Shown piece after piece: positions 40,651 to 52,928 of a stretch of DNA of 64,000 nucleotides. A model generated the notes under the pieces. That model ran no database searches. It worked only from the letters and a program-made list of their open reading frames with translations, and was not told the origin of the DNA. The DNA is from Orientallactaga sibirica (taxonomy: Eukaryota > Chordata > Mammalia > Rodentia > Dipodidae), in assembly GCA_036365145.1 (NCBI GenBank), contig JAEOAD010000018.1:13498501-13562500 (forward strand), in the 5' to 3' direction. The number at the start of each line of letters is the position of its first letter. Position 1 is the first letter of the stretch. Both the position numbers and the translations under genes were made by a program.

Positions 40651-43365
40651 TTAAAAAAATTGTCCTTATCCTACACTGGCCTAACTACTTCTTTGTGTCA
40701 GGCTTCTTCCTCAGTTTGGAGCAACTTCAGTTGGTTGAAGTTTAATCCTTTCACTTTTAGTTATAACTCAGCTATTCATTGCATTATCTACTCCCACTTG
40801 CTGTTGCACATATATATAAGCAATGCACAAGATGATGAAATGAGAAGATCTTCCAAATATGTCCTTTTCCTGGGATTGCTTTTGAGCAGTGATGTGGGAT
40901 GTGGGTTATAGTCAACTCTTGTTTGGAACAGGAAAAATGACAGCACATGTTAAAGGCTGAATATTGCCCAGAAAACTCTCCCTGTCATTCAAATATCATT
41001 TTCTTTAAAAATATATTGTCCTCCACAAGTAGTTAACAGCATTAAAACAACATTAAAATTAAGAGTTGTTCCTTGTGAAAAAGTATGACTACCTGAGGCT
41101 TTTCCTGTTTGAAGTGTTATGTGTGTATTCTATATGTGAATTACAACTAAATACTTTCATTTTTGTTTGTGAAAGCTGACTTATAATTATGAGGATTAGT
41201 AATTGATTTGGTTCTCATCTCATGTAGTTTTTAAAAATTTCCAAATTTATACCATAGGGCTGTGTGTGTGTGTTATAAATTTTGAATTTGATTCTTTTCT
41301 GATCTTCAAATCTGGCTACTGACATAGATGAGGTAAAATGACGACCCAGTTACTAAACTTCTGAGAGCTGACTTACCTTCAGTAGCATTAAGCAAGCAGA
41401 AGAAATAGGATGTTAGGTACTTATGAACCTATTTTCGCTTCCCCTTCTTTTGGCAATAACTGCAGGTTTATTTTAGGGAACCCATGTCATAGCCATCTTA
41501 TTTTTATGCATGTTGGGTGGAACTCTACCCATCACTTCAGGTTTTATCTTGTCCTGAAAGTCAAAGATTTAATTTCCATTGTCTGATACCCATGATGAGT
41601 TCAGACTAGGCAAGTACCTGACCCAGAGCCATCTAAAGGCTTCTCAGACTTGGAGTAGAGGTGTAAGCAATCTCTTCCTCTGGGCATGACATTGGGAATA
41701 GCCGGGACTGGAGTTGCTTACAACTTACGATATGATCTTGGGTGAAAGCCAAGAGAGCAGAAGGCAATGCTAGATAAGGAGGAAACAGGAACCCATGTCT
41801 GAGTAACACCTCTTGATCACCTGCAACCAGCCACACCTCAGTCATCCGTACCTTTGGACTTTTTTTGTTCAGTTAAACTTTTTTTACTGTGCAAACCTGT
41901 TTTGTGTGTGTGTGTGTGTGTCCGTCCTAAATGGTGAATGAGTCATAGTTCCAATTTTCAAGGGTGACAGTTTCCCAATCTAGAAAATGATTCAGCTTTT
42001 ATAGCCTGCTACAGCTCTCCAATGATGCTCCATCTTGGTTCCTGGAGGATCAACTCTACATTAGAACAAGTGATAATGAAGATTCTTTGGCATCTGGCAA
42101 TGTAGATTTACTCTTGGGTGTAAAGTTTCTTCCCTCTCAGCAAATGGTAGGTATTCCTAAGGCTACAAGTGTGTGGAAAAGACATTCTGTAACTCAAGAT
42201 TTTGGTTCAAGAATGCTAGAATGTCTTTCATTAACATATTGATTATAAACATTGAACTTAGTTAAAAGTTGACATTGGGATAGCCAGATGAGGTTTCTTC
42301 CATTTTGACAAGAATTTGTGCACTAAATCAATGCATTATTTTGTTATGAGATAATGTCTGTGTTTCTGTATGATGATAACATAGTTCCTCTGAGATATAA
42401 CTGTGCTCTCAAATATTTAATCATGAAAATGCAGTATTTTGGCACAATGTTAAATAAAAAGTCATCTATCCATTTATCTGTTTACTTATCTTTCTACCAA
42501 TCTATTTTGACCACTATAGAATATATATTGTATATATAATTACCATTTACTATACAGAGAAATAAAGACATATGTTTACATTTTTAGATGTTATGAAATA
42601 GATTGATTAATACCTTAAAAATGTGTGTGATTCACAGAACTATGAAAGGATGATGAGGAGGAAGAGGTCATTTTAGCCACAACTCTCTCCTCACTTATGA
42701 GAACTGAACTTTTAAAGCTGCTAAAGTGGCTAGACAGGAATGCTGAGTGGTGAATAGGAGAAAGTTGCCAATCACTTTACAGCCATATTTGCAATATGCA
42801 TTGCATATAATGCATGTTCCTTTGTAACATTTTACTGTATTTAACAAAATTACATGGGTTTTATATTTAAATCCTAATGGCAAATTACATGTCCAGAGTT
42901 TTCTATAAAGTAATTATCCATGATTCTGTAGAAGCACTATGGGGTTTTGGAGTTCCATGTCTTTGCATATGCAGTCCTTCCAGCCTAAAGTCACATTCTT
43001 TGCCTTCTTTCCCCCCTGCAGAGGTCAAGCAAATTACCTTGGCTACCTTTCTAGGTGTTTGACTATCTGGGGCCCCAGTACTATGTCATTTTTACTGTAC
43101 AGGAAGAACATGTATATCTCTACTACCAGTCTCTGCTCCTGAACTTTGAGGACCTTGAATTCAAGGATTTGTCTGATGCTGAAAATGCCCCCAAAAAAAC
43201 ATGTTTGCTGGATGAATATATAACCTTAGTGGGTCCCCTTTTAAGGAGCTTTGTAAGTATCATTATAGTGTCCACTTATTTTGTACACTTAATGTATGCC
43301 AGGCAATTTAGATACACTGTAACTTAGTTTAGTTTAATCATTTTTAAAATTATGTATGTGTGTAT
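40651..43365. other. No recognisable feature
   Basis: 2.7 kb without a repeat I recognise except a short GT run at 41903-41922. No coding signals; open frames are short and domain-free. Confidence 0.5.
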
Positions 43366-43369
43366 TTTT

Positions 43370-43678
43370 AAAAATATGTATTTGTAGGAGTGTATGAGAG
43401 TGTGGGTGTGTATGTGGAGGCTGGATGATAACCTTGGGTGGTGTTTCTCAGGCACTATCCACCATTTTTGAGACTTGGCCTTTTGTGTTAACCTGGAGCT
43501 CACCAATTAGGCTAGTCTGGCTGGCCAGCGAGCTCCAGGGATCTTCTTTTCCCTGTCTCCATCTTCTTAATGCTGGGATTACAAATGCCAGCCACCATGT
43601 TTGGCATTTCAGGGGATTGAACTCAGGTCTTCATATAAGGCAAGCATTTTACCAATTAAACTATCCCTCCAGTCCTAT
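43370..43678 (-). mobile_element. B4-type SINE (minus)
   Basis: GTGTGTATGTGGAGGCTGG, ATGATAACCTTGGGTGGTG, AACCTGGAGCTCACCAATTA, GGCCAGCGAGCTCCAGGGAT, ATGCTGGGATTACAAATGC and CTATCCCTCCAGTCC are the reverse of the classical B4 order. Confidence 0.9.
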
Positions 43679-43689
43679 AATTTAATATT

Positions 43690-43830
43690 TAACATTGAAC
43701 AATAGCTATTATATTTTCAAGACCCATTATGTAGAAGAGAAAACTAAAGTGTAGAGAGATATAGATGGTTGTCTAAGATGTCACTAGTAGTGGAAGACCA
43801 GGGATCCAAAATCTGCCATCACTCTTTCAC
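43690..43830 (+). repeat. MIR SINE relic (plus)
   Basis: CAATAGCTATTATATTTTCA, GAAGAGAAAACTAAAGTGTA and GACCAGGGATCCAAAATC fit a decayed MIR in sense order. Confidence 0.55.
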
Positions 43831-43834
43831 AACA

Positions 43835-44990
43835 TATTCCTAGCTTGCTTGAAGTAGTTATTTTAAAAAATTCTAAAATACTTTTTAAACATTCTCTGAG
43901 CATTCTCTTGAGGGTTGTGCTTCCTGCTGAATTTGTGCTACCTGCTTCCATCTGCAAAATCAAATAAACCACTTTGTCCAGCTCCTTCCTCAGGAAATCT
44001 GGAAAACTGAACTGTTCTTTCTAGGAACACTAACAATTTGTCTCCATTTACTGGACTGGCTTACAATCTTCAGTTTAACCCTTTGAGGTTCACATATCTC
44101 TGGGCTAGGGTTGTTAGCATGGTTAAGCCTATAAAATGTCTTTACTCTTAGCAAATTGAAGCAGGAAACAGAAGCAAAACAGGAGGCCTTATTACCAAAG
44201 TACTTACCTTAGTAATGAAGCCAAACAAACTCTTTATTAAGCTTATCTGACTATTTCCAATTTTGCCTTGACAGGGCAGATCTGGTCCACACCTATTAAA
44301 CTCTGCCTTATGCACTTGGCCCGGTGATTACCAAATGCAGATTTGTGGATTTGTCTGGTTCATTTTTAATAATGAGAGCTGAAGAAAAATCTGAAACAAG
44401 GAATGGTGGTATAAGTGCATCTGAGTATATTCGTACATGTGCACAACACAAATAACCCCCACCCTCAATCTGGTACACATTATAATAAGGATTTTTTTCT
44501 GAGACTATGTGCCCCTGCCTAACATTAACATTAAAGTATCCTTTCTTTTAAAACCTTGTGGTATGATTAATGAGTAGAGAGAGTAGAAATTAAATAATTC
44601 TCTTAGTGTCTGTAACTGGACAGGATAAAATTGTCTGAGAAAACCCTACTTCAGTCCCTTTGATTTCTCAACAAATTTTAGAGGTCCATGTAATTCTATG
44701 GTCCTGAATCCATGTCTCCTTTTTTAAAACCTTGATTTATTTTGGCTAACTGTGATGAAACAATTCTGTTCCTAGAGAGAAGACAAATATTTTAAAAGTG
44801 GTGATCCTCCTGTCTATGCCTCATCTCACTTGTCTTTATTCTTGGTATTGGAATATGATGCCTTGTATCACAAGCAACAGATTTATGTGCTGACTATTGA
44901 AATAGACCAGAAGAGCCACTACTCAAGACAAGAAGCATCACTTAGTATCTGGAAATTAAGGGAAAATGCTGAAAGTGAGATACAAGGGAC
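43835..44990. other. No recognisable feature
   Basis: Single-copy-looking sequence. No feature supported. Confidence 0.5.
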
Positions 44991-44993
44991 ATT

Positions 44994-45520
44994 TTTTTTT
45001 TTTAATTTTGCCACTTAGACTGTGTCCTCTCCCTCCAGTTCCCCTGAAGGAGAGCAGGAATGATCATCATGGCATGTGCCAGCTGAAACAAAGCAACACC
45101 AAGAGCCAGCTTCATGCTCAGGAGAGAACACTATGTCTCTTCCTGGTGGTTTCCGTACTCTGCAGTCAGAGAAACTTCTCTAGTGAAGAAATACAGAAAT
45201 GATTCATGAAAGTAGTCTTTCCAGTATTTTATTTTATTGCTTCATGTAATAATCCATTCCTCATTCTTTTATCTCCTAGTTGTGCTTATTGGCTTTGCAC
45301 TTACCTAAGGGAAAACCTACTGTGTTCAATTATATTATAAGAATGTTGGTGGAAGACAGTTGTATCCCTGCATATTTGTGACAGGTTAAAATTGAAGCCA
45401 TTTCATTATTTTCACTAAGTTTTTACAAAATAGCTGTTTTACCTGAAGAGTTCCTGCTCTCCTTCAGGGGAACTTGAGGGACAGGACACAGTCTAAGTGG
45501 CAAAATAAAAAAAATTAATT
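44994..45520. repeat. Inverted repeat: ~57-bp arms around a 390-bp spacer
   Basis: The left arm (44994-45060) starts with poly-T and holds GCCACTTAGACTGTGTCCTC and CCCCTGAAGGAGAGCAGGAA. The right arm (45451-45520) is its reverse complement: TTCCTGCTCTCCTTCAGGGG, GGACACAGTCTAAGTGGC and an A-rich end. Over about 56 bases I count only two mismatches (plus a length change in the A/T run). The spacer 45061-45450 is not palindromic. I do not recognise the arms as any known terminal repeat. Could be a small non-autonomous DNA transposon, or two opposite retroposed copies of one short sequence. Confidence 0.85.
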
Positions 45521-46498
45521 AAAAACAAAATAAAGTACTAGAGATATTTCCCAGGTAGTGTTTCTTCCCAAATAAAAGGAGCCAAGTATGGTGGTGCAAA
45601 TGTGACCTTGCCTTGAAAAATAAAATAAAAAGGAAGGCGAATTCACTGGGAAAGACTTGTCTTCACATGCTCACACAGAGAAGCAGATACATGTATGTAT
45701 ACAGTTGGAGACCATGCTTTATAAGTTACATGTTTGAAAATGGTAGAAAGAACACCTCTGGGACAGAGAATGACATTATAATGAATGAGCCAAGTTTAAT
45801 CGTAGTGACCTAGGAAAGTTTCCTCTGGTTTATACCTGTTCTAGTAATGAATGGAGGGGGAGAGAGGATGGGACGGGGACATAACTGGAGCTTGATCTGA
45901 AACCAAAACAAAAGCAGTTCTTCTTTTTCTTAACTACCTGATTTGTTTTCCCTTAAAGGGTAAGATGGTGTGCAAGGAAAGGTTCAAGCAGCCATTAGCC
46001 CTGCCTATCATGGCAGTTGTCATTTTAGCAGGCAACTTTCTAGCTTGTCCACACCCCTAAAGCTGCTTGGATTTCAAATCAGAATGTCAGTTTACTACAG
46101 CTAAAACTGAAGGATACATCACCATTGTCACTCAGTGGATTCCATTTTTTCAGTCATAGTGTTTTCCTCCTTTGAATTTGTCTTTTCACAGTTGATTTTC
46201 AAAATCAAATTCTATGACTGCACATTGGCATTGTATAAAGCGAAACTACTGATACAGCTGTTCATTTTGATATAACATTATATGCCTAAAATGTTTCTGT
46301 TCTTATAAAATCAGTTGTAAAAATGTGCTATTCATTTTTAAATTTTAAAAGTGTTTGTTAGGCATCTGTAAATAGGCATTACTTTTATGAGGAAATTATT
46401 TTGTGTGCTAAATAAAATTAAAAGTTTTAAGAAAAAAGGGACAATAGATTAAAAATGATATGTAATACTTTAAACTCATTATCTTAAATATTTGATAT
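45521..46498. other. No recognisable feature
   Basis: AT-rich sequence. No repeat or gene recognised. Confidence 0.5.
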
Positions 46499-46499
46499 G

Positions 46500-46642
46500 T
46501 ATAACATTTTATTCTCCCGAGAGAGGTATTTAATTATCATGCCTTCATTTTAGAGGGAGGAAACAGATAAGAGCTTATAACCTGTCTGGAGTCAATGATT
46601 GTACTTGGCAATGGTGGGACTTGAACCGAGATAGGTGTAACT
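46500..46642 (+). repeat. MIR SINE relic (plus)
   Basis: GAGAGGTATTTAATTATCAT, GGAGGAAACAGATAAGAGC, GGAGTCAATGATTGTACTTG and GTGGGACTTGAACCGAG match MIR sense order, including the 'gggattcgaaccc' end. A fainter MIR-like piece may lie at 46790-46930. Confidence 0.75.
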
Positions 46643-46942
46643 TGAGCTCCCCATGGTCCTACCTTCTGCTTAGAGCTGCATCTGGAGAGCAATTGCAGAA
46701 AGGGAAGTCACAGTTGCCATCACTAGGGTTATGGTACTGCCATGGCTGCTAATGGTTATCTAGATGCACGATTTCATGCTTATGACATTATGCAATTGGG
46801 GCTCTATGGACTCCATTTTCCAGACAAAGAAGGTCTTCAATGGTTTTCCCAAGATGCAAAGTGTCACTATCAGAATATAAGCTCATCTTCATCTGACTCC
46901 AAACCCTATGAACTCAGGTGGTGTACTTGGACAAACCGAAGA

Positions 46943-47884
46943 CTTGGGGTAGGGAAATTCCACTTTAAAGCATTCTGGGTAGTTGAGTAACAATAACCAT
47001 GTTACTGGACTCTGCATGATTGTCTAGTCCTCTCTAAGGCAGAAGATAAATGTGTAAGGTGCTGAGTAAACACTATTGTGCAGCTAATTGAAATTCATTC
47101 ATGTGTGTGACAAAGGCTTCTTCCATTTCCTGTTCCTTTAAGTGTCTCTATAGGTCCAGAAAGGTCACCATCCTTTTTTCATTGCTTGCTTCTGACACTA
47201 TTGGGCAACTTAGACAGATTTGGGTTCCTGATCCGGAGTTGCTCCAGGAAATGTATCATGGGTTTGATGTTTGCCTATATCCATAGAAAGAATCAAAACT
47301 GACAGGCAAGTGCTCAGCTTTTCTTTAGTCAAAAAGATATTAGGAAGAGATATGTATAGCTGACCTTTCAGGAGTAATAATTCCAATGAGAGAGAACACA
47401 TGGCATTCACTACAATTAAAAAATAGCCTGGAATATGGAGGAAAATGATTATTTTACTATTTGTAGTACAGCTTGTCACATTTATTAAAATTTTAATAAA
47501 ATGCATATGTATATTTATTACACTTCAGTAACAAATAATATAAAACCAGTTCAGTTTGCTTCTTTAAAATTAGATGTGTGACATTTCCTAGGTCTTATTA
47601 TTTTGATATATCCTTTAAAAGCGTGTGCATTAATTTTGTAAAATTTCCTAACAACCAGTTAATAAGAAACTCAAAATTGGATCTTTTAAGCATATTAAAA
47701 TCAAATGCAAAGACATTCATAATTTTAAATGTTAGGAAATAGAAAATCACAAGAAATTAGAATGTTCCTTTTCTTTGAAAAATTCTTGAATTTTTAATCA
47801 ACAGTGTAATTGTAGATACTTATGAGGTTCAATTTGATAATTTCATATGATGTAATGGCCAGATCAGGATAACTGGCATGTATG

Positions 47885-47886
<2 letters not shown>
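46943..47886. other. No recognisable feature
   Basis: AT-rich single-copy-looking DNA. Confidence 0.5.

Positions 47887-47922
<36 letters not shown>
47887..47922. repeat. (GT)n microsatellite
   Basis: About 18 uninterrupted GT units. Confidence 0.95.
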
Positions 47923-47926
<4 letters not shown>

Positions 47927-48685
47927 TAGGAACCTTGAGATTCTTCTCTGCTTATAATTTTTAAATACATTAATTAATTGTTGGCATGTTCCCTTTTCTT
48001 AACCTTTAATTTTTCTTTCTTCATTTCCACACTAGCCTGGCAATCTCATGTTTAGCTAGTACAATCCTGTTTAAGATCTTCCTGACTTACCTTATTGTCC
48101 GGGAAAGACAAGAACTAGGAGTGCCCATGCCGTCTTCAAATAAATACATTCTTAGTGAGGCTGTTTCAGTTGAACATCCTCATAATGTAAGCAATTAAAT
48201 CCTCTGTGCTGTGAGCATGCCGATCTGAGGACAAACACTCACCACTGCACTAAATTGGAGTGAGTTGAGTTTTTGAGGTAGAAGTCCCCAGAACCCAGGT
48301 ATGATCCCTGTGGGATCATACATCTGTTATGAAGTATGTCTGATTTGTTATTTTTAATGAACATAAAAAATGTTGTTATGAATTAAGCTGGAAGATAATT
48401 AAAGTCATTTTCTAAACATAAAGCTGTTTCTGGAAAATAAATTACCTAATCCTTTCTTCTCAGTATAGTAAATATTAATGAAAGAATCTCAAAAAATCTT
48501 ATTAATGTCACTGATATACCCAGCAACCATTTTATTATGCATATTCCTTGATGATCCTTGTTTACATATTATTAGTACAGAAATCAATTTTATGTTACCT
48601 TAAAAATATGCAATTTCTTTGTACTTTATCCATTACTAGAATCTGCATAAGACCTTGGCTTGGTTGGTTATTTAATTATTCCCTT
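47923..48685. other. No recognisable feature
   Basis: 48040-48300 is less AT-rich with few simple repeats and could be conserved noncoding DNA, but nothing firm can be said. Confidence 0.4.
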
Positions 48686-48689
48686 GTCT

Positions 48690-48898
48690 TTTAAAAAAAT
48701 ATTTTATTTATTTGAGAGAGAGAGAAAGAGAAAGAGACAGAGAGATAATGGGCACGCTAGGGTATCTAGCCACTGCAAACAAACTCCAGACGCATGTAAC
48801 ACCTTGTGCATCTAGCTTAAGTGGGTTCTAGGGAATTGAATCTGGGTCCTTAAGCTTTGTAGAGAAGTGCCTTAATAGCTAAGCCATCATTCCAGCCC
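48690..48898 (-). mobile_element. ID-like tRNA-derived SINE (minus)
   Basis: ATTTTATTTATTTGAGAGAG, TCTAGCCACTGCAAACAAAC, and GCTAAGCCATCATTCCAGCCC at the right end. Confidence 0.92.
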
Positions 48899-48899
48899 T

Positions 48900-49545
48900 T
48901 GCTCATCTTTTGATGATTAGGATTTTGTTTATTTATTTTGCTTTTTAAGAAATCCAATCACAACTACACATCTTAGGTTTTTAAAGTATTTTGTTTTTAG
49001 TCCTTTAATTTTCTTGTATTTATATGTTCTGCCTTTTGGCTTAAAAACACAGTCCTTATATTATAGTTCACAAAAGAACAAGCTTAAATTTGACTACAGA
49101 ATTTTTTTCCTGTGGAGAGCTATTTCTTTAAGATAAGTTTTGTCTCTTTGGTATTTTATTAATTCTGCCATGTTCTCACCATGAACTATGTATTTAACAC
49201 CTAATTTCAATATCTTTTTATTGATTTTTCTCTAGCAGTGTTTCACTCTGTCCTTCATCCATTCCATGGTTACAACGTCGAGTGCATTGAAGTGCAATTG
49301 TATTTAATTTCAGATCTTTACTGCTTTACTGTGCCTTTTTAGAGGCAGACTCCGAGTATAGTGTATTGTACATATATCTGAACTTTGTAGGTTAGCTCCC
49401 CAAATTTCATGCTTACAAAATAATTGAGAGAATAAATTACAGGAATTTTGATGAATGGAAGAAGCAATAAAGTTCTATGTTGGAAGAGTTCACAGAGAGG
49501 TGAGAAGCTGGAGGTGGAAAAGGGGAAAGAGGAGGAAGGAAACTG
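48900..49545. other. No recognisable feature
   Basis: Nothing supported. Confidence 0.5.
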
Positions 49546-49547
49546 AT

Positions 49548-49740
49548 TTCTATTGAGCTTTGTTATTTCCCAGGCACTGTGCCAGGTACTTTACATACCT
49601 TATCATATTTAACCCTGAGGACAACTCAGAAGCAGGTCCTGTGGCTCTCATATTGCATCTTGCAGATACAAAGATTAATGTTCATAGAGGTTTAGTAATT
49701 ACATAAGTTCATTTTATTAGTGCCAGAGCTGGAGCAGGAA
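49548..49740 (+). repeat. MIR SINE (plus), well preserved
   Basis: TATTGAGCTTTGTTATTTCC, CAGGCACTGTGCCAGGTACT, CTTATCATATTTAACCCTGA, GAGGTTTAGTAATTACATAA and TGCCAGAGCTGGAG follow the full MIR order. Confidence 0.9.
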
Positions 49741-50336
49741 GGGAAGGGAAGTTATACTGACATTCAAAGAAGGGATGGATAGGGAGATTTTGCAAGGTCA
49801 AGTGGCCAAACAGATGTACTGGTCAACACCTTGGTTTACAGGTTACTAAGGAAGCCAGCTTAACTAATCAGAGAGTTTGAATGATGGTGGGGTATTGGTA
49901 ATTTGTGTTCATGGAGTCATATGGAGCCAAAGAGTAGAAGGGGTTAAGGTTTTGTTTAAGGGAGTGTCCTTATAAATAATGGTTTCAGCTAGGTTGGCTT
50001 GGGAAACTACTGAGTCCCAAGGCAGGTCATGTTCTAACCATAACTCTGTCACCAGGTTATTTCTTTGGGCCCATAGGAATTAATTTACATTGTCAAGAGC
50101 TTTTGGGAATGCTCAAGTGAGGGATTAATGAAACAAAAGACAGAGTTAACGTAAGAAAAATAGCTTGATAGAATTCTCAGCTGTGTTAAATTAATGGCAG
50201 TAAAATATCAAAAATCTTTCAAAGGAAAAATAAGACTAATATAAGTTGTTATCCTGTTCCTATTTTTCTTCTCCATAGTAACATTTATAAAAAGAATTTC
50301 AACATTTAGACATGGGTGGTTATGGGCACCTTTCCT

Positions 50337-50587
50337 TTTTGCTTTTAAAATTTTTATTTTTAGGTATTTATTTGAGAGGCATATATATACATGTATAGAG
50401 GGAGAGAGCAAGAGCAAGAGAGGGAAAGAGAGAAAGAGAGAGAGAGAAAGACTGGGCATGCCAGGGTCTCTAGCCTCTGCAAATGAACTCCAGATGCCAT
50501 CTGGCTTATGTGGGTCCTGAAGAATCAAACTTGGGTCCTTTGGCTTTGCAGGCAAGCACCTTGACCACTAAGTCATTTCTCCGGACC
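50337..50587 (-). mobile_element. ID-like SINE with 16-bp duplication (minus)
   Basis: AATTTTTATTTTTAGGTATT, a GA tract, TAGCCTCTGCAAATGAACTC and TAAGTCATTTCTCCGGACC at the right end. TATGGGCACCTTTCCT is duplicated at 50321-50336 and 50588-50603. Confidence 0.95.
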
Positions 50588-50603
50588 TATGGGCACCTTT
50601 CCT

Positions 50604-50972
50604 ACTTGTCTTTGCTTTATGGTTTTCCATCCAAATCACCACCAGGCCAGTATCCATACATATGGACCTCCTGGTGTATACCTGCACTCATCACCAGATA
50701 CACCCAGAGGCAAAATACCAGTGCTGCAAAGGTTTGTATGCCTGAGAAAATAGTTTGTGGAGCAGAGGCAGTTGAGGAATTTACACATTTTTAGTATGTT
50801 CTATGTGCCTTCTGCTTACACTAAATACTTCACACTAGCAGACAGAAACATATTGCTTTCTGAAAGGTAGCTCAGGATAATTTTAGGAAACAGATAAGTG
50901 TTTAGAAGGCTTTGTTTGATGGTCAAAAGTGAGGCCCAGAGAGCTCATCCAGAAGAAGACCATTTTGAAAGA
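50604..50972. other. No recognisable feature
   Basis: Unassigned. Confidence 0.45.
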
Positions 50973-50985
50973 GATAGCAAAGTGA

Positions 50986-51174
50986 CCCAGGTGTGGTGGC
51001 ACACGCCTTTAATCCCAACACTGAGGAGGCAAAGGTAAGAGGATCACTGGGAGTTCAAGGCCACCCTGAGACTACATAGTGAATTCCACGTCAGTCTGAG
51101 CTAGAGTGAGACCCTACCTCAAAAAACAAAACAAAACAAAACAAAACAACAACAACAACAACAAAAAAAAAAAG
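50986..51174 (+). mobile_element. B1-type SINE with 13-bp duplication (plus)
   Basis: CCAGGTGTGGTGGCACACGC, CTTTAATCCCAACACTGAGG and CTACATAGTGAATTCCACGT, then an (AAAAC)n(AAC)n tail. GATAGCAAAGTGA is duplicated at 50973-50985 and 51175-51187. Confidence 0.96.
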
Positions 51175-51187
51175 GATAGCAAAGTGA

Positions 51188-51868
51188 ATGATGAGGTAAA
51201 TAAGGAGTCTGTGTAGTGTCCCATACTGCTGTTTTTGGAAGTAAATAGAGATGATTTCTATTTGATATATAGACCACCTACAGTTTGACTGCATCAATCC
51301 AGGTCACTTACTACCCTCAAAATTCCCATCCAAGAAAATCTAGAAAAAAGAATTCTGAATTCTACCTTGGAGAAATGAGAGTCATAATTTAGGACATTCT
51401 TCAAACACATGAAAGCTGTTCAAAAGATGCTGGGAGGGTACAAAATATCTGAGGTCCATCATCAGTACAACAGAACTTCTCTTTTGGATCTATTTCCATC
51501 CCAGGTCACTGTGTACAGCTGCAATAGCTATACACTTGATACATGGCTTCTCAGCTGTGCTCTTCATACAAGCTCTGATGTCAATGGTTCCATTGGATTT
51601 ATGCAGCTTGCAAGTCCTCAAGGTGATGCTTGCATTTAGAATCTTAATAAATGAAACAAAGTATATGGGCCCTTGCAATGATTACCATCTTGCTTCGGGG
51701 TTGGACTTTGTGGTCTAACAACCTTGGGTTTTGAACATCACATTTGCTATATTTTAGCCATGGGCTAATTATTTAAACCCAAATTCTTACTTTATGGTAA
51801 CAGGGAACTATCAATTTCCCTTGTCATGTTGTTGTACATGTCCGGCTCAGGGAAAGCACAAAGGAAAC
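51188..51868. other. No recognisable feature
   Basis: Overlapping open frames on both strands at 51409-51718 have no domain and no splice context I can defend. Confidence 0.45.
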
Positions 51869-51869
51869 A

Positions 51870-52035
51870 GTGCATGTGCTTTGCAAGCATTATCTCATTC
51901 ATCTCCCCATAAGAGTGCTAAAATTTAGCTCTAAAGTATGGGGAAACTAAAATACAAGGGAGAAAGGACATGGCCAAGATAAGACAGCTGTGAAATGGCA
52001 AAATATGGATTCAAACCAGATTTGGAAACCTGTGA
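51870..52035 (+). repeat. MIR SINE relic (plus)
   Basis: TTGCAAGCATTATCTCATTC, AGTATGGGGAAACTAAAATA, GACATGGCCAAGATAAGACA and GGATTCAAACCAGATTTGG in MIR sense order. Confidence 0.85.
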
Positions 52036-52730
52036 TCATCCTATATTTACAGGTTGATTTTTTTTTTTTTTACTCATTTCCAAGGAGGAATCTTCAATCA
52101 AGAGTCCTCTTTTCCTAAGCCTATCTTCATGTCCAACATAAATATTAATGTAGCTCCCATCTGCCACTATGCAGACACTTGGTCAAATCTATTTTAGCAA
52201 ATGAAGAAAATCACTTTTTGTTTGGTTTAGTGTGTGTGTGTGTGTTTCTTTCTTTTGACTACCCAGTCCATTTTTCACAGTAGAACGTTCGTTACCTAGG
52301 GAACTAGGAAATAGTACTTTTTTTTTCTTTTTCTTTTAAAACGAAGTGTAAGTTCAAAGTTGTTAGAATTGTTGGCTGAATTTCAAGTGTGACCTCTGTA
52401 TTACCTGAAAATTTGCTTTTCATACAAAAATAAAATTAAAGGTGGGAGAAGATTAGAAGAGTTGAAGAGAGTTGGTAGAAAATAAGTCTTTTAAGTTGCA
52501 GATCTGCCTGCAGTTAGAAGGTAGGTAATCAATGTTTTTATTTCAGACCATCTAATTTGTACATCGTTCTTATTGCTTTGGGAAATGTTTTATGTGGAAC
52601 TAAATTTTGTGTGCCATTTTATAAGACATGTACAGCCACTAATGGTTTTAAGTTCCTTTCTGGAATGACACTATATAAAGCCATTAGGACCATGCCTTTC
52701 CCAATACTTAACTATCTTTTTAAAGAAGGC
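52036..52730. other. No recognisable feature
   Basis: Nothing supported beyond short T and GT runs. Confidence 0.5.
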
Positions 52731-52732
52731 TT

Positions 52733-52928
52733 TGGGGCTACAGAGATGGCTCAGTGGTTAAAGGCACTTGCTTGCAAAGCCTCATAGTCTGTGTTGATTC
52801 CTCAGTACCCATGTAAAGCCAGATGCACAAAGTGGTACATGTGTCTAGAGTGTCATTTGCAGTGGCAAGATACCCTGGAACATCCATTCTCTACTTCTTC
52901 TTCTCTCTCTACACACATTTTTTAAAAA
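52733..52928 (+). mobile_element. ID-like tRNA-derived SINE (plus)
   Basis: GGGGCTACAGAGATGGCTCA, CACTTGCTTGCAAAGCC, TAAAGCCAGATGCACAAAGT and CATTTGCAGTGGCAAGATAC, with a CT tract. Confidence 0.9.

Noticed and set aside
43055..43327. 90-codon frame with a hydrophobic end
   Set aside because: No family resemblance; single-copy AT-rich DNA yields such frames by chance.
46742..46990. 82-codon frame as a possible exon
   Set aside because: It overlaps a MIR-like stretch, has no flanking splice pattern or homology that I recognise.
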